Notes: a model not told the origin generated them from the sequence alone. 19,109 bases of DNA from JACMLD01 sp033761915 (GCA_033761915.1 JANRMC010000313.1:1-19109); one strand, 5' to 3'; numbered from the stretch's first letter, positions 1 to 7,322 are shown. A program made the numbers and translations.

Positions 1-908
1 AGTTTTGTTATTGCGCCGTTTATTTCATCATCTGTTATCTGCGGAATTTTTAAAATATGCCTTACTGTAGCATCGTCTCCGGCACGACTAACCATTTGAA
101 TGATGTGGTAGCCAAATTTAGATTTAATAACCGGCGAAATCTGTCCTTCCTTTAAACGAAACGCACCCTGTAAAAAAGCCGGATCCCATGTTTTTTCTGT
201 TCTGTTTACATTATACATGCCACCTGTTTGCTTACTTCCCGGGTCATCGGTATACAAACTAGCCAATGTTTCAAATTTACGGGTACCGCTTTCTACCTGC
301 TTTTTATAATCTAACAATTCATCCTGTGCATACTTTTCTAAATCTCTGGCGGCTTTGGGGTAAATTACAATTTCTCCTATCTCCACTTCTGTTTCATAAA
401 AAGGCAAACTCTCTTTAGGTATTTTTTCAAAATACTGGCGTACTTCGGTTGGTGTAATTTTTACTGCATCTACAATTTTATTGCGCATCTGCTCGGCCAG
501 CTTTCGCTCTTTAAATGGTTGTCTGAAATCTTCTTTTATCTGATACACGGTTCTGCCGGCAATTTGCTCTAACGCTTCTTTTGAACCATACTGCTGTATA
601 AACCCTCTTACCTGGTTTTCTAATAAAGCTTCCAGTTCATCTTCACCAACTGTTAATGAGTCTTTATCGGCCTGCAACACCAGTGCTTTCATAGCCAATG
701 CCTGTTCTAAAACAAAACACTCGCTGCCTTCTGGTATTGTTTCTCCGCGGCGCTGCCTGTCTAAAATTTCATTCAATACATCAGAGCGTAAAATAATTTT
801 ATCGCCTACAATGCCCACAATCTTATCGGCCACCACTTTTCTTGGCTGGGCCCATGCGCCTGTAACTATTAATAAAGCAAATAATAAAGCCCCAATTAGT
901 TTTTTCAT
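1..908 (-). CDS. SurA/PpiC-type periplasmic peptidyl-prolyl isomerase (C-terminus cut by window)
   Basis: Reading leftward from the ATG at 906-908 gives 302 codons with no stop before the window edge. Residues 1-20 form a signal peptide (MKK, hydrophobic core, cleavage expected after AWA). Residues 25-160 resemble the SurA N-terminal chaperone region (VGDKIILRSDVLNEI). About 173-274 is a parvulin rotamase domain, recognised by FETLASLYTDDPGSKQTGG and the end FGYHIIQMV. Residues 281 onward (TVRHILK) look like the start of a second parvulin domain, as in two-domain SurA proteins of about 450 residues. Family knowledge: these proteins help fold outer-membrane proteins in the periplasm and catalyse cis-trans proline isomerisation. 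It has its own predicted promoter, so it is probably not cotranscribed with infB upstream. Whether it is the SurA orthologue or a paralogue cannot be settled without the missing end. Confidence 0.9.
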   Translation of the reverse strand, partial: MKKLIGALLFALLIVTGAWAQPRKVVADKIVGIVGDKIILRSDVLNEILDRQRRGETIPEGSECFVLEQALAMKALVLQADKDSLTVGEDELEALLENQVRGFIQQYGSKEALEQIAGRTVYQIKEDFRQPFKERKLAEQMRNKIVDAVKITPTEVRQYFEKIPKESLPFYETEVEIGEIVIYPKAARDLEKYAQDELLDYKKQVESGTRKFETLASLYTDDPGSKQTGGMYNVNRTEKTWDPAFLQGAFRLKEGQISPVIKSKFGYHIIQMVSRAGDDATVRHILKIPQITDDEINGAITK

Positions 909-924
909 ACAAACAGTATTCTTT

Positions 925-954
925 CAAAATTATTACCCCTGACCAATGTTGCAA
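925..954 (-). promoter_or_regulatory. Predicted Bacteroidota promoter of the SurA-like gene
   Basis: On the minus strand a -7 box TAATTTTG (925-932) matches TAnnTTTG exactly and is preceded, after 19 bp, by a -33 TTG (952-954). The predicted start of transcription is near 921, about a dozen bases before the ATG at 908. This is inferred from motif and spacing only. Confidence 0.6.
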
Positions 955-1024
955 CCGGGTATGGCTGCTTTTAACAAAAGTTTGGTCTTGGGGTGCTTCA
1001 ACTGATGGCGGTAATGCAACTCCG

Positions 1025-1175
1025 GTTGCGACGCTCCGTTCATCAGTAGTTTTTTATGGCAGCAGTTTATACCCTGCCTACTACCTTTAAACGGTTGCCA
1101 CAGCTATGCTGCTTTATATTCTGTGGCACAAGTGAGTGACACAACGGCTGCTGAAGTATGTTCAGCAGCCGGTTC
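1025..1175. repeat. Dispersed intergenic repeat, inverted pair (locus 1)
   Basis: A forward arm lies at 1025-1044; its first 18 bases (1025-1042) are the exact reverse complement of 4267-4284. A degenerate reverse arm at 1126-1145 matches the best arm (17373-17392) at 16 of 20 positions. Its outward flank reaches about 1175, ten bases from the infB stop codon. The pair spans 121 bp and has the same inward-facing layout as loci 2, 6 and 9. With the SurA promoter it explains most of the 276-bp gap between the SurA-like gene and infB. Confidence 0.7.
1146..1170 (-). terminator. Hairpin just downstream of infB
   Basis: A perfect 10-bp stem (GGCTGCTGAA / TTCAGCAGCC) with a 5-base loop begins 15 bases after the infB stop codon. 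There is no T-run on the minus strand after it, so a classic intrinsic terminator is not shown. It lies within the flank of the locus-1 repeat, so it may be part of the repeat, a 3'-end stabiliser, or both. Confidence 0.45.
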
Positions 1176-1184
1176 ACTAAAATC

Positions 1185-4100
1185 TTATAACGTACGTTTT
1201 ACTTCTTCTTCTTCAAACGCCACAATGGTATCTCCCACACTAATATCGCTAAAGTTTTTAACGGTTAAACCGCACTCCATGTTAGAGGCTATTTCCTTAG
1301 CATCATCTTTAAAGCGTTTTAAGCTACCCAACTCTGCAAAACCACCTTCTGTTCTGGGGTATATTAACACACCGTCTCTGAACAGGCGTATTTTAGCATC
1401 TCTCTTAATTTTACCTTGCTGTACATAGCAACCTGCAACGGTAGCTTTATCAAACTTATACACTTCGCGTATTTCAACAGTGGCCACTTCCTTCTCTTGT
1501 ATCTTAGGCTCCAGCATGCCTTCCATGGCGCTCTTAATTTCTTCAATAGCGTTGTAAATGATAGAGTAGGTTTTAATCTGCACCCCTTCATTTTCTGCCA
1601 GGCGATTGGCCTGTAAAGAAGGACGCACGTTGAAACCAACGATAATTGCATCTGATGCGGTTGCCAGCAACACATCGCTTTCTGTAATAGCACCTACTGC
1701 TTTGTGCACCACGCTTACAGCTATTTCATCGGTAGAAAGTTTTTGTAATGAGTCGCTCAGCGCTTCTACAGATCCGTCCACGTCTCCTTTTAATATCAGG
1801 TTTAATTGTTTAAAGTTACCCAATGCTAAGCGGCGGCCAATTTCATCCAATGTAATATGCTTCTTGGTTCTTATACCCTGTTCTCTTAATATTTGTGCCC
1901 GCTTATTGGCTACTTCCTTGGCTTCTGCTTCGTCTTCGTATACTTTAAATTTCTCACCAGCTTGCGGCGCACCGTTTAAACCAAGTATTTGTACCGGGGT
2001 TGATGGTGGTGCATCTTCTGACTTTTGATTTCTTTCATTAAACATTGCCTTAACCCTTCCAAAGTATTGTCCGCTCACTACCAGGTCTCCCTGTTGCAGG
2101 GTTCCGTTTTGTACTAATACAGTTGCCACATACCCGCGGCCTTTGTCTAAAGAGGCTTCTATAATAGTTCCGCTGGCTTCACGGTCGGGGTTGGCTTTCA
2201 GGTCTAGTAACTCTGCTTCTAATAAAATTTTCTCCAGCAATAGGTCAACATTCAATCCTTTCTTAGCACTTAATTCCTGGCTCTGATATTTTCCGCCCCA
2301 TTCTTCAACCAGCAAATTCATACCAGCTAATTGCTCGTAAATTTTTTGTGGGTTGGCTCCGTCTTTATCTATTTTGTTAACAGCAAAAATCATAGGCACA
2401 CCGGCCGCTTGTGCGTGGCTGATGGCTTCTTTTGTTTGTGGCATCACCGCATCATCGGCAGCCACTACTATTACTGCTATATCTGTTACTTTAGCACCAC
2501 GTGCACGCATGGCTGTAAATGCTTCGTGACCCGGTGTATCTAAAAACGCAATCTTCTTACCGCTGGGTAATTGAACCTCGTAGGCACCTATGTGCTGGGT
2601 TATACCCCCGGCTTCACCGGCTACCACACTGGCGCTTCTTATATAATCCAGCAACGATGTTTTACCATGATCAACGTGCCCCATGATAGTTACAATTGGC
2701 GCCCTTGGTTGCAAATCTTCTTCGTCATCCTCTTCTTCAATTTCCTCCATTTCCATTTGCTTTTCCATATCTATAAACTCGGCTACATATCCAAACTCAC
2801 CGGCTACCAGTTCAATTACATCGGCTTCCAGGCGTTGGTTTATAGATACCATCAGGCCCAAGCTCATACACTTGCTTATTACATCTGCAAAGCTCACATC
2901 CATCAGGCTGGCTAATTCGCTCACACTAATGAATTCTGTTACCTGCAGCTTATTATCCATTCCTTCTTCGGCACCCAACTGGTCGGCCATTTCCTGGCGT
3001 TTTTCTCTGCGCAGTTTTGCTTTTACGCTCTTGCCTCTGCCACCCTGGCCAGAAAGTTTGGCCTGTGTTTCTCTAATTTTATCCTGTATTTCTTTCTGGT
3101 CAATTTCTTTAACCTCACGGGGCTTATTAGGTATGTTAGCGCCACGGTTAGGGCCTCCACCTCTTCTATCATCTCTTCTGAAGCCACCGCCCCCACCACG
3201 GTTAGGGCCACCAGCACCGTCTCTTCTAAAGCCTCCCTGCTGACCACCTTGCTGGTTGGGGTTGTTTTGGCCAAATGGTCGTTGCTGTTGTTGCCCTGCC
3301 GGCGCCGGATGATCTCCTTTTTTATCTATTGGTATACGCTTGCGCTTACGTTTTTCATCGTTAGGCCTTGGGCGTGTATCACTGTTTATTGGTAATTCTA
3401 TTTTTCCTAAAATCTTAGGCCCTTCCAATTTCTCTGCTTTAATATTTTCAATAACGGGCGGCAGGTTAGCGTCTTCTGTGTTGGCAACAGGTACCTCTGG
3501 TGCTTTTTCTTCTGCCACGGGTGGCGCTTTTTCTACAACAACAGGCGCATCTTTCTTAACCGGCTCTTCTGCTTTTGCCGGTGCTGCCGGCTCGCTTTCT
3601 TCTGCTTTTTTCTTAATTGTTTTCTTAGGACGTGTAGAAGAATCTATTGCAGATAAATCTATTTTATCTAAAACTTTCGGCGCTTCTAATTCGGGCGTTT
3701 CAACCTTTATCACTTCTGGTGCAGGTATACTTTCTGCCACAGGTTTGCTTTCTTCTGGTTTAGCTGCAACTACTTCGGGTTCGGGTACAGCTACCGGTTC
3801 TTCTTTTTTAACGGGTTTCTTTTCCTCTTTTTTAAACAGCAGCTGCTCTTCTTCCTTTTTCTTTTTAGCATCTGCAGATGCGCCTTTAGGTAAATCTATC
3901 TGGTCGCTTTTCAGTTTTGCTACTTTATCACCCTGAAACTCTTGCTGCAGGGCACGATACATGTCTTCTGTAAGCTTAGACGTGGGCTTCAGATCATCGT
4001 GTTTAAAACCTTTGCCTACTAAAAAATCAACAAGGGTGTCTTTACCAATGTTAAACTCTTTAGCGGCCGCCATTAATCTTGGTGTTGCTGTTTCTGCCAT
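1185..4100 (-). CDS. infB: Translation initiation factor IF-2
   Basis: Encodes the GTPase that brings initiator tRNA to the 30S subunit and promotes subunit joining. The 971 residues contain an IF2N-like N-terminal helix domain (about 7-50, PRLMAAAKEFN) and then a very long low-complexity linker (about 60-380). The linker is first Lys/Glu/Pro/Ala-rich, then Gly/Arg/Asn/Gln-rich (270-320). A second IF2N-type domain covers about 385-440. The G domain has G1 GHVDHGKT (474-481), G3 DTPGH (521-525), G4 NKID (575-578) and SAKKG (611-615); domains II-IV follow to a normal C-terminus. The linker holds a diverged internal repeat: PK(V/I)LxKI(D/E)L followed by STRP or DTRP, near 141-158 and 228-245. 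It is the last gene of rimP-nusA-infB, but 219 bp containing a repeat pair separate it from nusA. No convincing promoter box was seen before it. The start at MAETATPRL agrees with the family. Confidence 0.98.
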   Translation of the reverse strand: MAETATPRLMAAAKEFNIGKDTLVDFLVGKGFKHDDLKPTSKLTEDMYRALQQEFQGDKVAKLKSDQIDLPKGASADAKKKKEEEQLLFKKEEKKPVKKEEPVAVPEPEVVAAKPEESKPVAESIPAPEVIKVETPELEAPKVLDKIDLSAIDSSTRPKKTIKKKAEESEPAAPAKAEEPVKKDAPVVVEKAPPVAEEKAPEVPVANTEDANLPPVIENIKAEKLEGPKILGKIELPINSDTRPRPNDEKRKRKRIPIDKKGDHPAPAGQQQQRPFGQNNPNQQGGQQGGFRRDGAGGPNRGGGGGFRRDDRRGGGPNRGANIPNKPREVKEIDQKEIQDKIRETQAKLSGQGGRGKSVKAKLRREKRQEMADQLGAEEGMDNKLQVTEFISVSELASLMDVSFADVISKCMSLGLMVSINQRLEADVIELVAGEFGYVAEFIDMEKQMEMEEIEEEDDEEDLQPRAPIVTIMGHVDHGKTSLLDYIRSASVVAGEAGGITQHIGAYEVQLPSGKKIAFLDTPGHEAFTAMRARGAKVTDIAVIVVAADDAVMPQTKEAISHAQAAGVPMIFAVNKIDKDGANPQKIYEQLAGMNLLVEEWGGKYQSQELSAKKGLNVDLLLEKILLEAELLDLKANPDREASGTIIEASLDKGRGYVATVLVQNGTLQQGDLVVSGQYFGRVKAMFNERNQKSEDAPPSTPVQILGLNGAPQAGEKFKVYEDEAEAKEVANKRAQILREQGIRTKKHITLDEIGRRLALGNFKQLNLILKGDVDGSVEALSDSLQKLSTDEIAVSVVHKAVGAITESDVLLATASDAIIVGFNVRPSLQANRLAENEGVQIKTYSIIYNAIEEIKSAMEGMLEPKIQEKEVATVEIREVYKFDKATVAGCYVQQGKIKRDAKIRLFRDGVLIYPRTEGGFAELGSLKRFKDDAKEIASNMECGLTVKNFSDISVGDTIVAFEEEEVKRTL

Positions 4101-4129
4101 TCGTTGTTTTTAATAGAAAAATTTTTATA

Positions 4130-4284
4130 ACCAGCTGTGGTAACAGTGCTCAACATTTGTTGCGTCGCACACTTGTACGGTGGTGCCGGGGCAGCTTTTG
4201 GCTTATAAACCCTGCTTCACTCGACAATTTTAGCGCAGCTATTGCTGCTCCGTAACCATAAAATGTTGAACGGAGCGTCGCAAC
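4130..4284. repeat. Dispersed intergenic repeat, inverted pair between nusA and infB (locus 2)
   Basis: The forward arm GTTGCGTCGCACACTTGTAC (4159-4178) faces a reverse arm of the second subtype at 4265-4284; the pair spans 126 bp. 4159-4178 is the exact reverse complement of 17373-17392, 13 kb away. The left outward flank contains the mini-hairpin ACCA-gctg-TGGT (4130-4141). Additional arm-to-arm pairing is possible between CAACATT (4151-4157) and AATGTTG (4262-4268). The core shows a small hairpin GCAGC-tatt-GCTGC (4235-4248) but no heptamer periodicity. The element fills most of the 219-bp nusA-infB gap. Confidence 0.75.
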
Positions 4285-4319
4285 AATGCTTTATTTCTGT
4301 TCTACTGCTTAGTTAACTA

Positions 4320-5567
4320 TTATCCTTTTTGAAACTCTGCTTCCAGCACTTTTCTTAACTCTGCTATGGTTTCTTTTTCCAAATCGGTTCTGCGCTCCAG
4401 CTCTTCTGCTGTTAATTCCAATACGCTGCGGCCGGTATCGCAACCAATTCTTTTCAGTTCATCTAAAATCCAGGTTTCAATTTCATCGCTAAACTCATCC
4501 AGGTCAATATCAAATTCTTCGGTTTCTCCTTCATTGTCTCTAAACACATCAATACTATACCCTGTAAGTTCTTGCGCCAGTTTAATGTTTACGCCTTTAC
4601 GGCCAATGGCCAAAGAAACCTGGTCGGGTTTCAGGTAAACATCCACATGGCTGTTTTCTGTATCCATATTCATGCTGGTAATTTTGGCGGGGGTTAAGGC
4701 CCGTTGTATTAGCAGCTGTGTATTGCTGGTCCAGTTAATAACATCTATGTTTTCGTTCTTTAACTCTCTTACAATGCCGTGTATGCGGCTACCCTTCATA
4801 CCCACGCAGGCACCTACTGGGTCAATTCTGTCGTCATAAGATTCTACGGCTACTTTGGCTCTCTCGCCGGGTTCTCTTACTATTTTCTTTATTACAATAA
4901 GGCCATCAAAAATTTCTGGCACTTCTATTTCAAGCAACTTAGCTAAAAACTCGGGGCTGGTGCGTGAAAGAATAATTACGGGTGTGTTATTTTTTAAATC
5001 AACCCGGCGTACCACGGCTCTTATGTTTTCTCCTTTTTTAAAATAATCTTGTGGTATTTGTTCGCTTTTGGGCAGTATTAGTTCGTTACCTTCTTCATCC
5101 AGCAATAAAATTTCTTTTTTCCAAACCTGGTATACTTCGGCGCTTACAATATCGCCTACGCGGTCGTTGTATTTTTTTACCAGTACGTTTTTCTTTAAGT
5201 CGTTTATGCGGCTGGCCAGTGTTTGTTTGGCGGCTAATATGGCCCTGCGCCCAAACGAATAAATATCTACTTCTTCATACAATTCTTCTCCCACTTCAAA
5301 GTCGGGTTCAATTTTAGCGGCATCACTATAGCCTATTTCAGCCAGCGGATCGTTTACTTCACCATCATTTACAATCATACGGCGGCGTATAATTTCAAGG
5401 TCGCCTTTTTCTGCGTTTACAATCACATCAAAGTTTTCATCGCTGCCATATTTTTTTCTAAGCAGCGTTTTAAAAACATCTTCCACAACTTTCATCATCG
5501 TGGGGCGGTCTATATTTTCCGCATCCTTAAACTCCTGGAAAGCTTCGATCAGGTTAATACTTGCCAT
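4320..5567 (-). CDS. nusA: Transcription termination/antitermination factor NusA
   Basis: NusA binds RNA polymerase and nascent RNA and modulates pausing, termination and antitermination. From the preferred start (MASINLIEAF) it is 415 residues. The polymerase-binding N-terminal domain is about 1-125 (DRPTMMKVVEDVF, KKYGSDENFDVIVN). The S1 domain is about 135-205 (GDIVSAEVYQVWKKEILLLDE). KH domains carry GMKGSRIHGIVREL near 256-269 and AIGRKGVNIKLAQELTGY near 320-337. An acidic tail ends with a helix-hairpin-helix-like segment. The frame stays open 13 codons further upstream (to 5606), but I chose the ATG at 5565-5567. It is preceded by the purine-rich AAAAAGAAG, and family alignments begin at MASINLI. 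The rimP stop lies 53 bp upstream, with a hairpin in that gap. It belongs to the conserved rimP-nusA-infB operon. Confidence 0.97.
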   Translation of the reverse strand: MASINLIEAFQEFKDAENIDRPTMMKVVEDVFKTLLRKKYGSDENFDVIVNAEKGDLEIIRRRMIVNDGEVNDPLAEIGYSDAAKIEPDFEVGEELYEEVDIYSFGRRAILAAKQTLASRINDLKKNVLVKKYNDRVGDIVSAEVYQVWKKEILLLDEEGNELILPKSEQIPQDYFKKGENIRAVVRRVDLKNNTPVIILSRTSPEFLAKLLEIEVPEIFDGLIVIKKIVREPGERAKVAVESYDDRIDPVGACVGMKGSRIHGIVRELKNENIDVINWTSNTQLLIQRALTPAKITSMNMDTENSHVDVYLKPDQVSLAIGRKGVNIKLAQELTGYSIDVFRDNEGETEEFDIDLDEFSDEIETWILDELKRIGCDTGRSVLELTAEELERRTDLEKETIAELRKVLEAEFQKG

Positions 5568-5594
5568 AACACTTCTTTTTAATTTCTGGTGTTT

Positions 5595-5619
5595 CTTTGG
5601 TACCACTACAGTACCAAAG
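5595..5619 (-). promoter_or_regulatory. Intercistronic hairpin between rimP and nusA
   Basis: A perfect 9-bp stem CTTTGGTAC / GTACCAAAG with a 7-base loop starts one base after the rimP stop codon and ends about 27 bases before the nusA ATG. There is no T-run behind it on the minus strand, so an intrinsic terminator is unlikely. A processing, stability or translational-coupling role is inference. Confidence 0.5.
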
Positions 5620-5620
5620 G

Positions 5621-6091
5621 CTAAAATTTAATTTGTATTTTGGTTGATTTTATACTGTCAAACAAATAGGTGTTCTGCACGGTTTCTTTCTTTTTGCCTT
5701 TTCCTTTTGTTTCTTCTAATACCAATCCATCTTCATTTACTGCTACAATTTTTCCTTCTGCCACTGTTGCATCATTTAATGTAATAGCGGCAAAACGTCC
5801 GGTGTTTTTTACATACTGCCGGTATAGTTTCAGAGGTTCATCAATACCCGGAGAAGATACTTCCAACGCAAAATCATCTGCCGGAAAAACCCCGGTTTCC
5901 TCAATTTGTTTATACAAAGCCCGGTTTACATCCACACACTTACTAATGGGTACGCCTTTATCACCATCTAAAACAACCTTAATGTTATTAGTTGGTTTAA
6001 TTTTAATTTCTACCAAAAAAAATTCGGGGGTTGGGCTTAAAATAGCTTCAACAAACCCGGTTAATGCCTGTATTTGAGTTTCGTTCACCAT
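5621..6091 (-). CDS. rimP: Ribosome maturation factor RimP
   Basis: RimP assists late assembly of the 30S ribosomal subunit. The 156-residue product has the usual length. Its N-terminal alpha/beta domain carries the family signature: FFLVEIKIKPTNNIKVVLDGDKGVPISKCVDVNRAL, then FALEVSSPGIDEPLK around residues 83-97. The C-terminal SH3-like barrel follows (GRFAAITLND..GKIVAVNEDGLVLEE) with a Lys-rich loop KGKGKKKE near 129-136. It is the first gene of the rimP-nusA-infB operon. The ATG at 6089-6091 has no Shine-Dalgarno sequence. It lies 10 bases after a 12-bp hairpin in the predicted leader, which could affect initiation. Confidence 0.95.
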   Translation of the reverse strand: MVNETQIQALTGFVEAILSPTPEFFLVEIKIKPTNNIKVVLDGDKGVPISKCVDVNRALYKQIEETGVFPADDFALEVSSPGIDEPLKLYRQYVKNTGRFAAITLNDATVAEGKIVAVNEDGLVLEETKGKGKKKETVQNTYLFDSIKSTKIQIKF

Positions 6092-6101
6092 GCTATAAAG
6101 C

Positions 6102-6128
6102 AGAAGGGAACGGTGTCCGTTCCCTTCT
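6102..6128 (-). promoter_or_regulatory. Strong hairpin in the predicted rimP 5' leader
   Basis: AGAAGGGAACGG / CCGTTCCCTTCT form a perfect 12-bp stem with a 3-base loop. It sits between the predicted rimP promoter (6147-6179) and the rimP ATG (6091), so it should be in the leader of the rimP-nusA-infB mRNA. Its stem ends 10 bases before the start codon. It lies between divergent genes, so it does not terminate a neighbouring gene. Confidence 0.65.
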
Positions 6129-6146
6129 TTTGTATCTTTTCCTCAG

Positions 6147-6179
6147 CAAATGTAAGGCAATAGCACTATATCATCCAAA
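6147..6179 (-). promoter_or_regulatory. Predicted promoter of the rimP-nusA-infB operon
   Basis: On the minus strand a -33 TTTG (6176-6179), a 21-bp spacer and a -7 TACATTTG (6147-6154) match the Bacteroidota promoter pattern exactly. The predicted start near 6143 gives a leader of about 50 bases containing the 6102-6128 hairpin. Confidence 0.65.
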
Positions 6180-6241
6180 TTCACCGTTAAATAAACATTA
6201 ACAGCCGCGGCTGATGCAGATACAGTACCTTTAATCTTACT

Positions 6242-6481
6242 ATGATACTTAAGTATATTTTTATTGGTTTAGGCCTTTATATTTTATACAGGCTGGTTTT
6301 TAATGTGGTTATCCCGGTTTATAAAACCACCCGTCATATTCGTGGACAGTTTAAGAACATGAAAGAGCGGATGGAGCAGGAAATGCAAAACCAGGGTTAT
6401 ACCAACCAAACCCCAAAGCCTGCCCCTGCTTCAGGCAAACCTACCCCCGGTGATTATATAGATTTTGAGGAGGTAAAATAA
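6242..6481 (+). CDS. Small membrane-anchored protein, DUF4834-like
   Basis: A 79-residue protein with one N-terminal membrane helix (about 2-25, ILKYIFIGLGLYILYRLVFNVVIP). A basic amphipathic stretch follows (YKTTRHIRGQFKNMKERMEQEMQ), then a Pro/Thr-rich linker and a short acidic end GDYIDFEEVK. This layout resembles the small Bacteroidota family DUF4834, whose function is unknown; the match is from memory of the pattern. It is transcribed divergently from rimP. Its only upstream promoter hint is TACCTTTA (6226-6233), one base off the -7 consensus, which would leave a leader of about 5 bases. Its stop codon directly abuts the stop codon of the converging HAD gene. Confidence 0.8.
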   Translation: MILKYIFIGLGLYILYRLVFNVVIPVYKTTRHIRGQFKNMKERMEQEMQNQGYTNQTPKPAPASGKPTPGDYIDFEEVK

Positions 6482-7102
6482 TTAGCCTTTTATAAATGGC
6501 AGCTCCATAATGCTTTGCCCGGGTTTTATATGTATTACCTGTAAGCCCACTTCTTGGGCACCGCTGAAATTAGTTTCGGTATCATCCATAAACAGGGTTT
6601 CTGCCGGCAGCAAGTTATTTTCTTTTATCACTAACTCATAAATAGCCGCATCTGGCTTACGCAGATGGCACGCATGAGAATAATAGGTTTTCTCAAACAA
6701 ATCTTCCATCAAAAAACCTGTTTGGGCATGTAATTGCTGCTGAAAAGCCTGAAAATGTAAAGAATTGGTATTACTAAGTAAAAAAAGGCGATAGTGGTTT
6801 TTTAAATTTAGCAACAACTCTATACGCTCGGCCGGAAAATCAAGCAACAAAGCATTCCAGGCAGTAATTATGGCCTCGTCTGAAACTGGTTGCGGCAACA
6901 AATCTCTCAGCTCTTGTATAAATTCAGCATCACTTATCCGCCCAACTTCATACTCCTTAAAAAAGGAAGTGATGTGAAAGCGGGTCATGTATTGGCTGAA
7001 TCCTGATAAACCCAATTTTTCAAAAGCCTGTTCTGTAAGGGCAAAATCTATGTTTAAAATAACACCGCCTAAATCAAAAATCAGGTTCTTAATACCATTC
7101 AT
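6482..7102 (-). CDS. HAD-superfamily hydrolase (YihX-like sugar phosphatase type)
   Basis: A 206-residue haloacid-dehalogenase-fold protein. Motif I is FDLGGVI with nucleophile Asp10, motif II is LLSNTN (Ser110), motif III is RKPDAAIY (Lys149), and motif IV is FMDD (Asp173, Asp174). A helical cap lies between motifs I and II (subclass I). The usual second Asp of DxD is Gly, as in the DLGNV/DLGGV branch that includes YihX (alpha-D-glucose-1-phosphate phosphatase), so hydrolase activity is still plausible. The substrate cannot be read from sequence. It converges with the small membrane gene with no bases between the two stop codons, so no terminator fits between them. It is divergent from the tRNA gene. 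Confidence 0.9.
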   Translation of the reverse strand: MNGIKNLIFDLGGVILNIDFALTEQAFEKLGLSGFSQYMTRFHITSFFKEYEVGRISDAEFIQELRDLLPQPVSDEAIITAWNALLLDFPAERIELLLNLKNHYRLFLLSNTNSLHFQAFQQQLHAQTGFLMEDLFEKTYYSHACHLRKPDAAIYELVIKENNLLPAETLFMDDTETNFSGAQEVGLQVIHIKPGQSIMELPFIKG

Positions 7103-7143
7103 ATGCAGCTGTTTTATAAATAATGCGGCAACTTAAATTTTTA

Positions 7144-7175
7144 TTGACTATTGCCTGAATTTTTTTCTATTTTTG
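7144..7175 (+). promoter_or_regulatory. Predicted tRNA promoter
   Basis: A -33 TTG (7144-7146), a 21-bp spacer and a -7 TATTTTTG (7168-7175) fit the Bacteroidota pattern. The predicted transcription start near 7180 leaves a leader of about 30 bases before the tRNA. Confidence 0.65.
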
Positions 7176-7209
7176 CCGGGCTTTAAAGCAAAAACGCTCT
7201 TTAACACAC

Positions 7210-7283
7210 GGACCCTTAGCTCAGACGGTTAGAGCATCTGACTCATAATCAGAGGGTCGCTGGTTCGATCCCAGCAGGGTCCA
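7210..7283 (+). tRNA. tRNA with CAU anticodon (tRNA-Met, possibly tRNA-Ile2)
   Basis: A 74-base cloverleaf folds completely: acceptor GGACCCT/AGGGTCC, D-arm GCTC/GAGC, anticodon stem TCTGA/TCAGA with loop CTCATAA (CAT at 7244-7246), a 5-base variable loop, and T-arm GCTGG-TTCGATC-CCAGC. Discriminator A is encoded but the full CCA is not. It is not an initiator tRNA, because position 1 pairs and the anticodon stem lacks the three G:C pairs. Automated tools would call it Met(CAU). The C4:G69 and C5:G68 pairs and overall look also resemble tRNA-Ile2, in which TilS converts C34 to lysidine, so its identity is open. Confidence 0.95.
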
Positions 7284-7290
7284 CTCAAAG

Positions 7291-7322
7291 AAAAGCCCAT
7301 GGTTTGTACTATGGGCTTTTTT
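7291..7322 (+). terminator. Intrinsic terminator of the tRNA gene
   Basis: A 10-bp perfect stem AAAAGCCCAT / ATGGGCTTTT with a 10-base loop ends in six T. It starts 8 bases after the tRNA 3' end. Confidence 0.9.

Noticed and set aside
2683..3936. Two long plus-strand open frames (2683-3243, 186 codons; 3340-3936, 198 codons)
   Set aside because: They lie opposite the low-complexity linker of infB; their Ser/Pro-rich translations are mirror images of that composition, with no recognisable domain or start signals.
5568..5606. NusA start 13 codons upstream at 5606
   Set aside because: The extra residues (MVPKKHQKLKRSV) run into the rimP-nusA hairpin, are not typical of NusA, and the ATG at 5567 has a better upstream AAAAAGAAG.
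6102..6128. The 12-bp hairpin as a plus-strand intrinsic terminator
   Set aside because: It is followed by four T on the plus strand, but no plus-strand gene ends there; it lies in the gap between two divergent genes, so a leader element for rimP fits better.
7210..7322. tRNA as an integration site for a genomic island
   Set aside because: No integrase gene and no second copy of the tRNA 3' end were seen; the downstream genes look like core genome.
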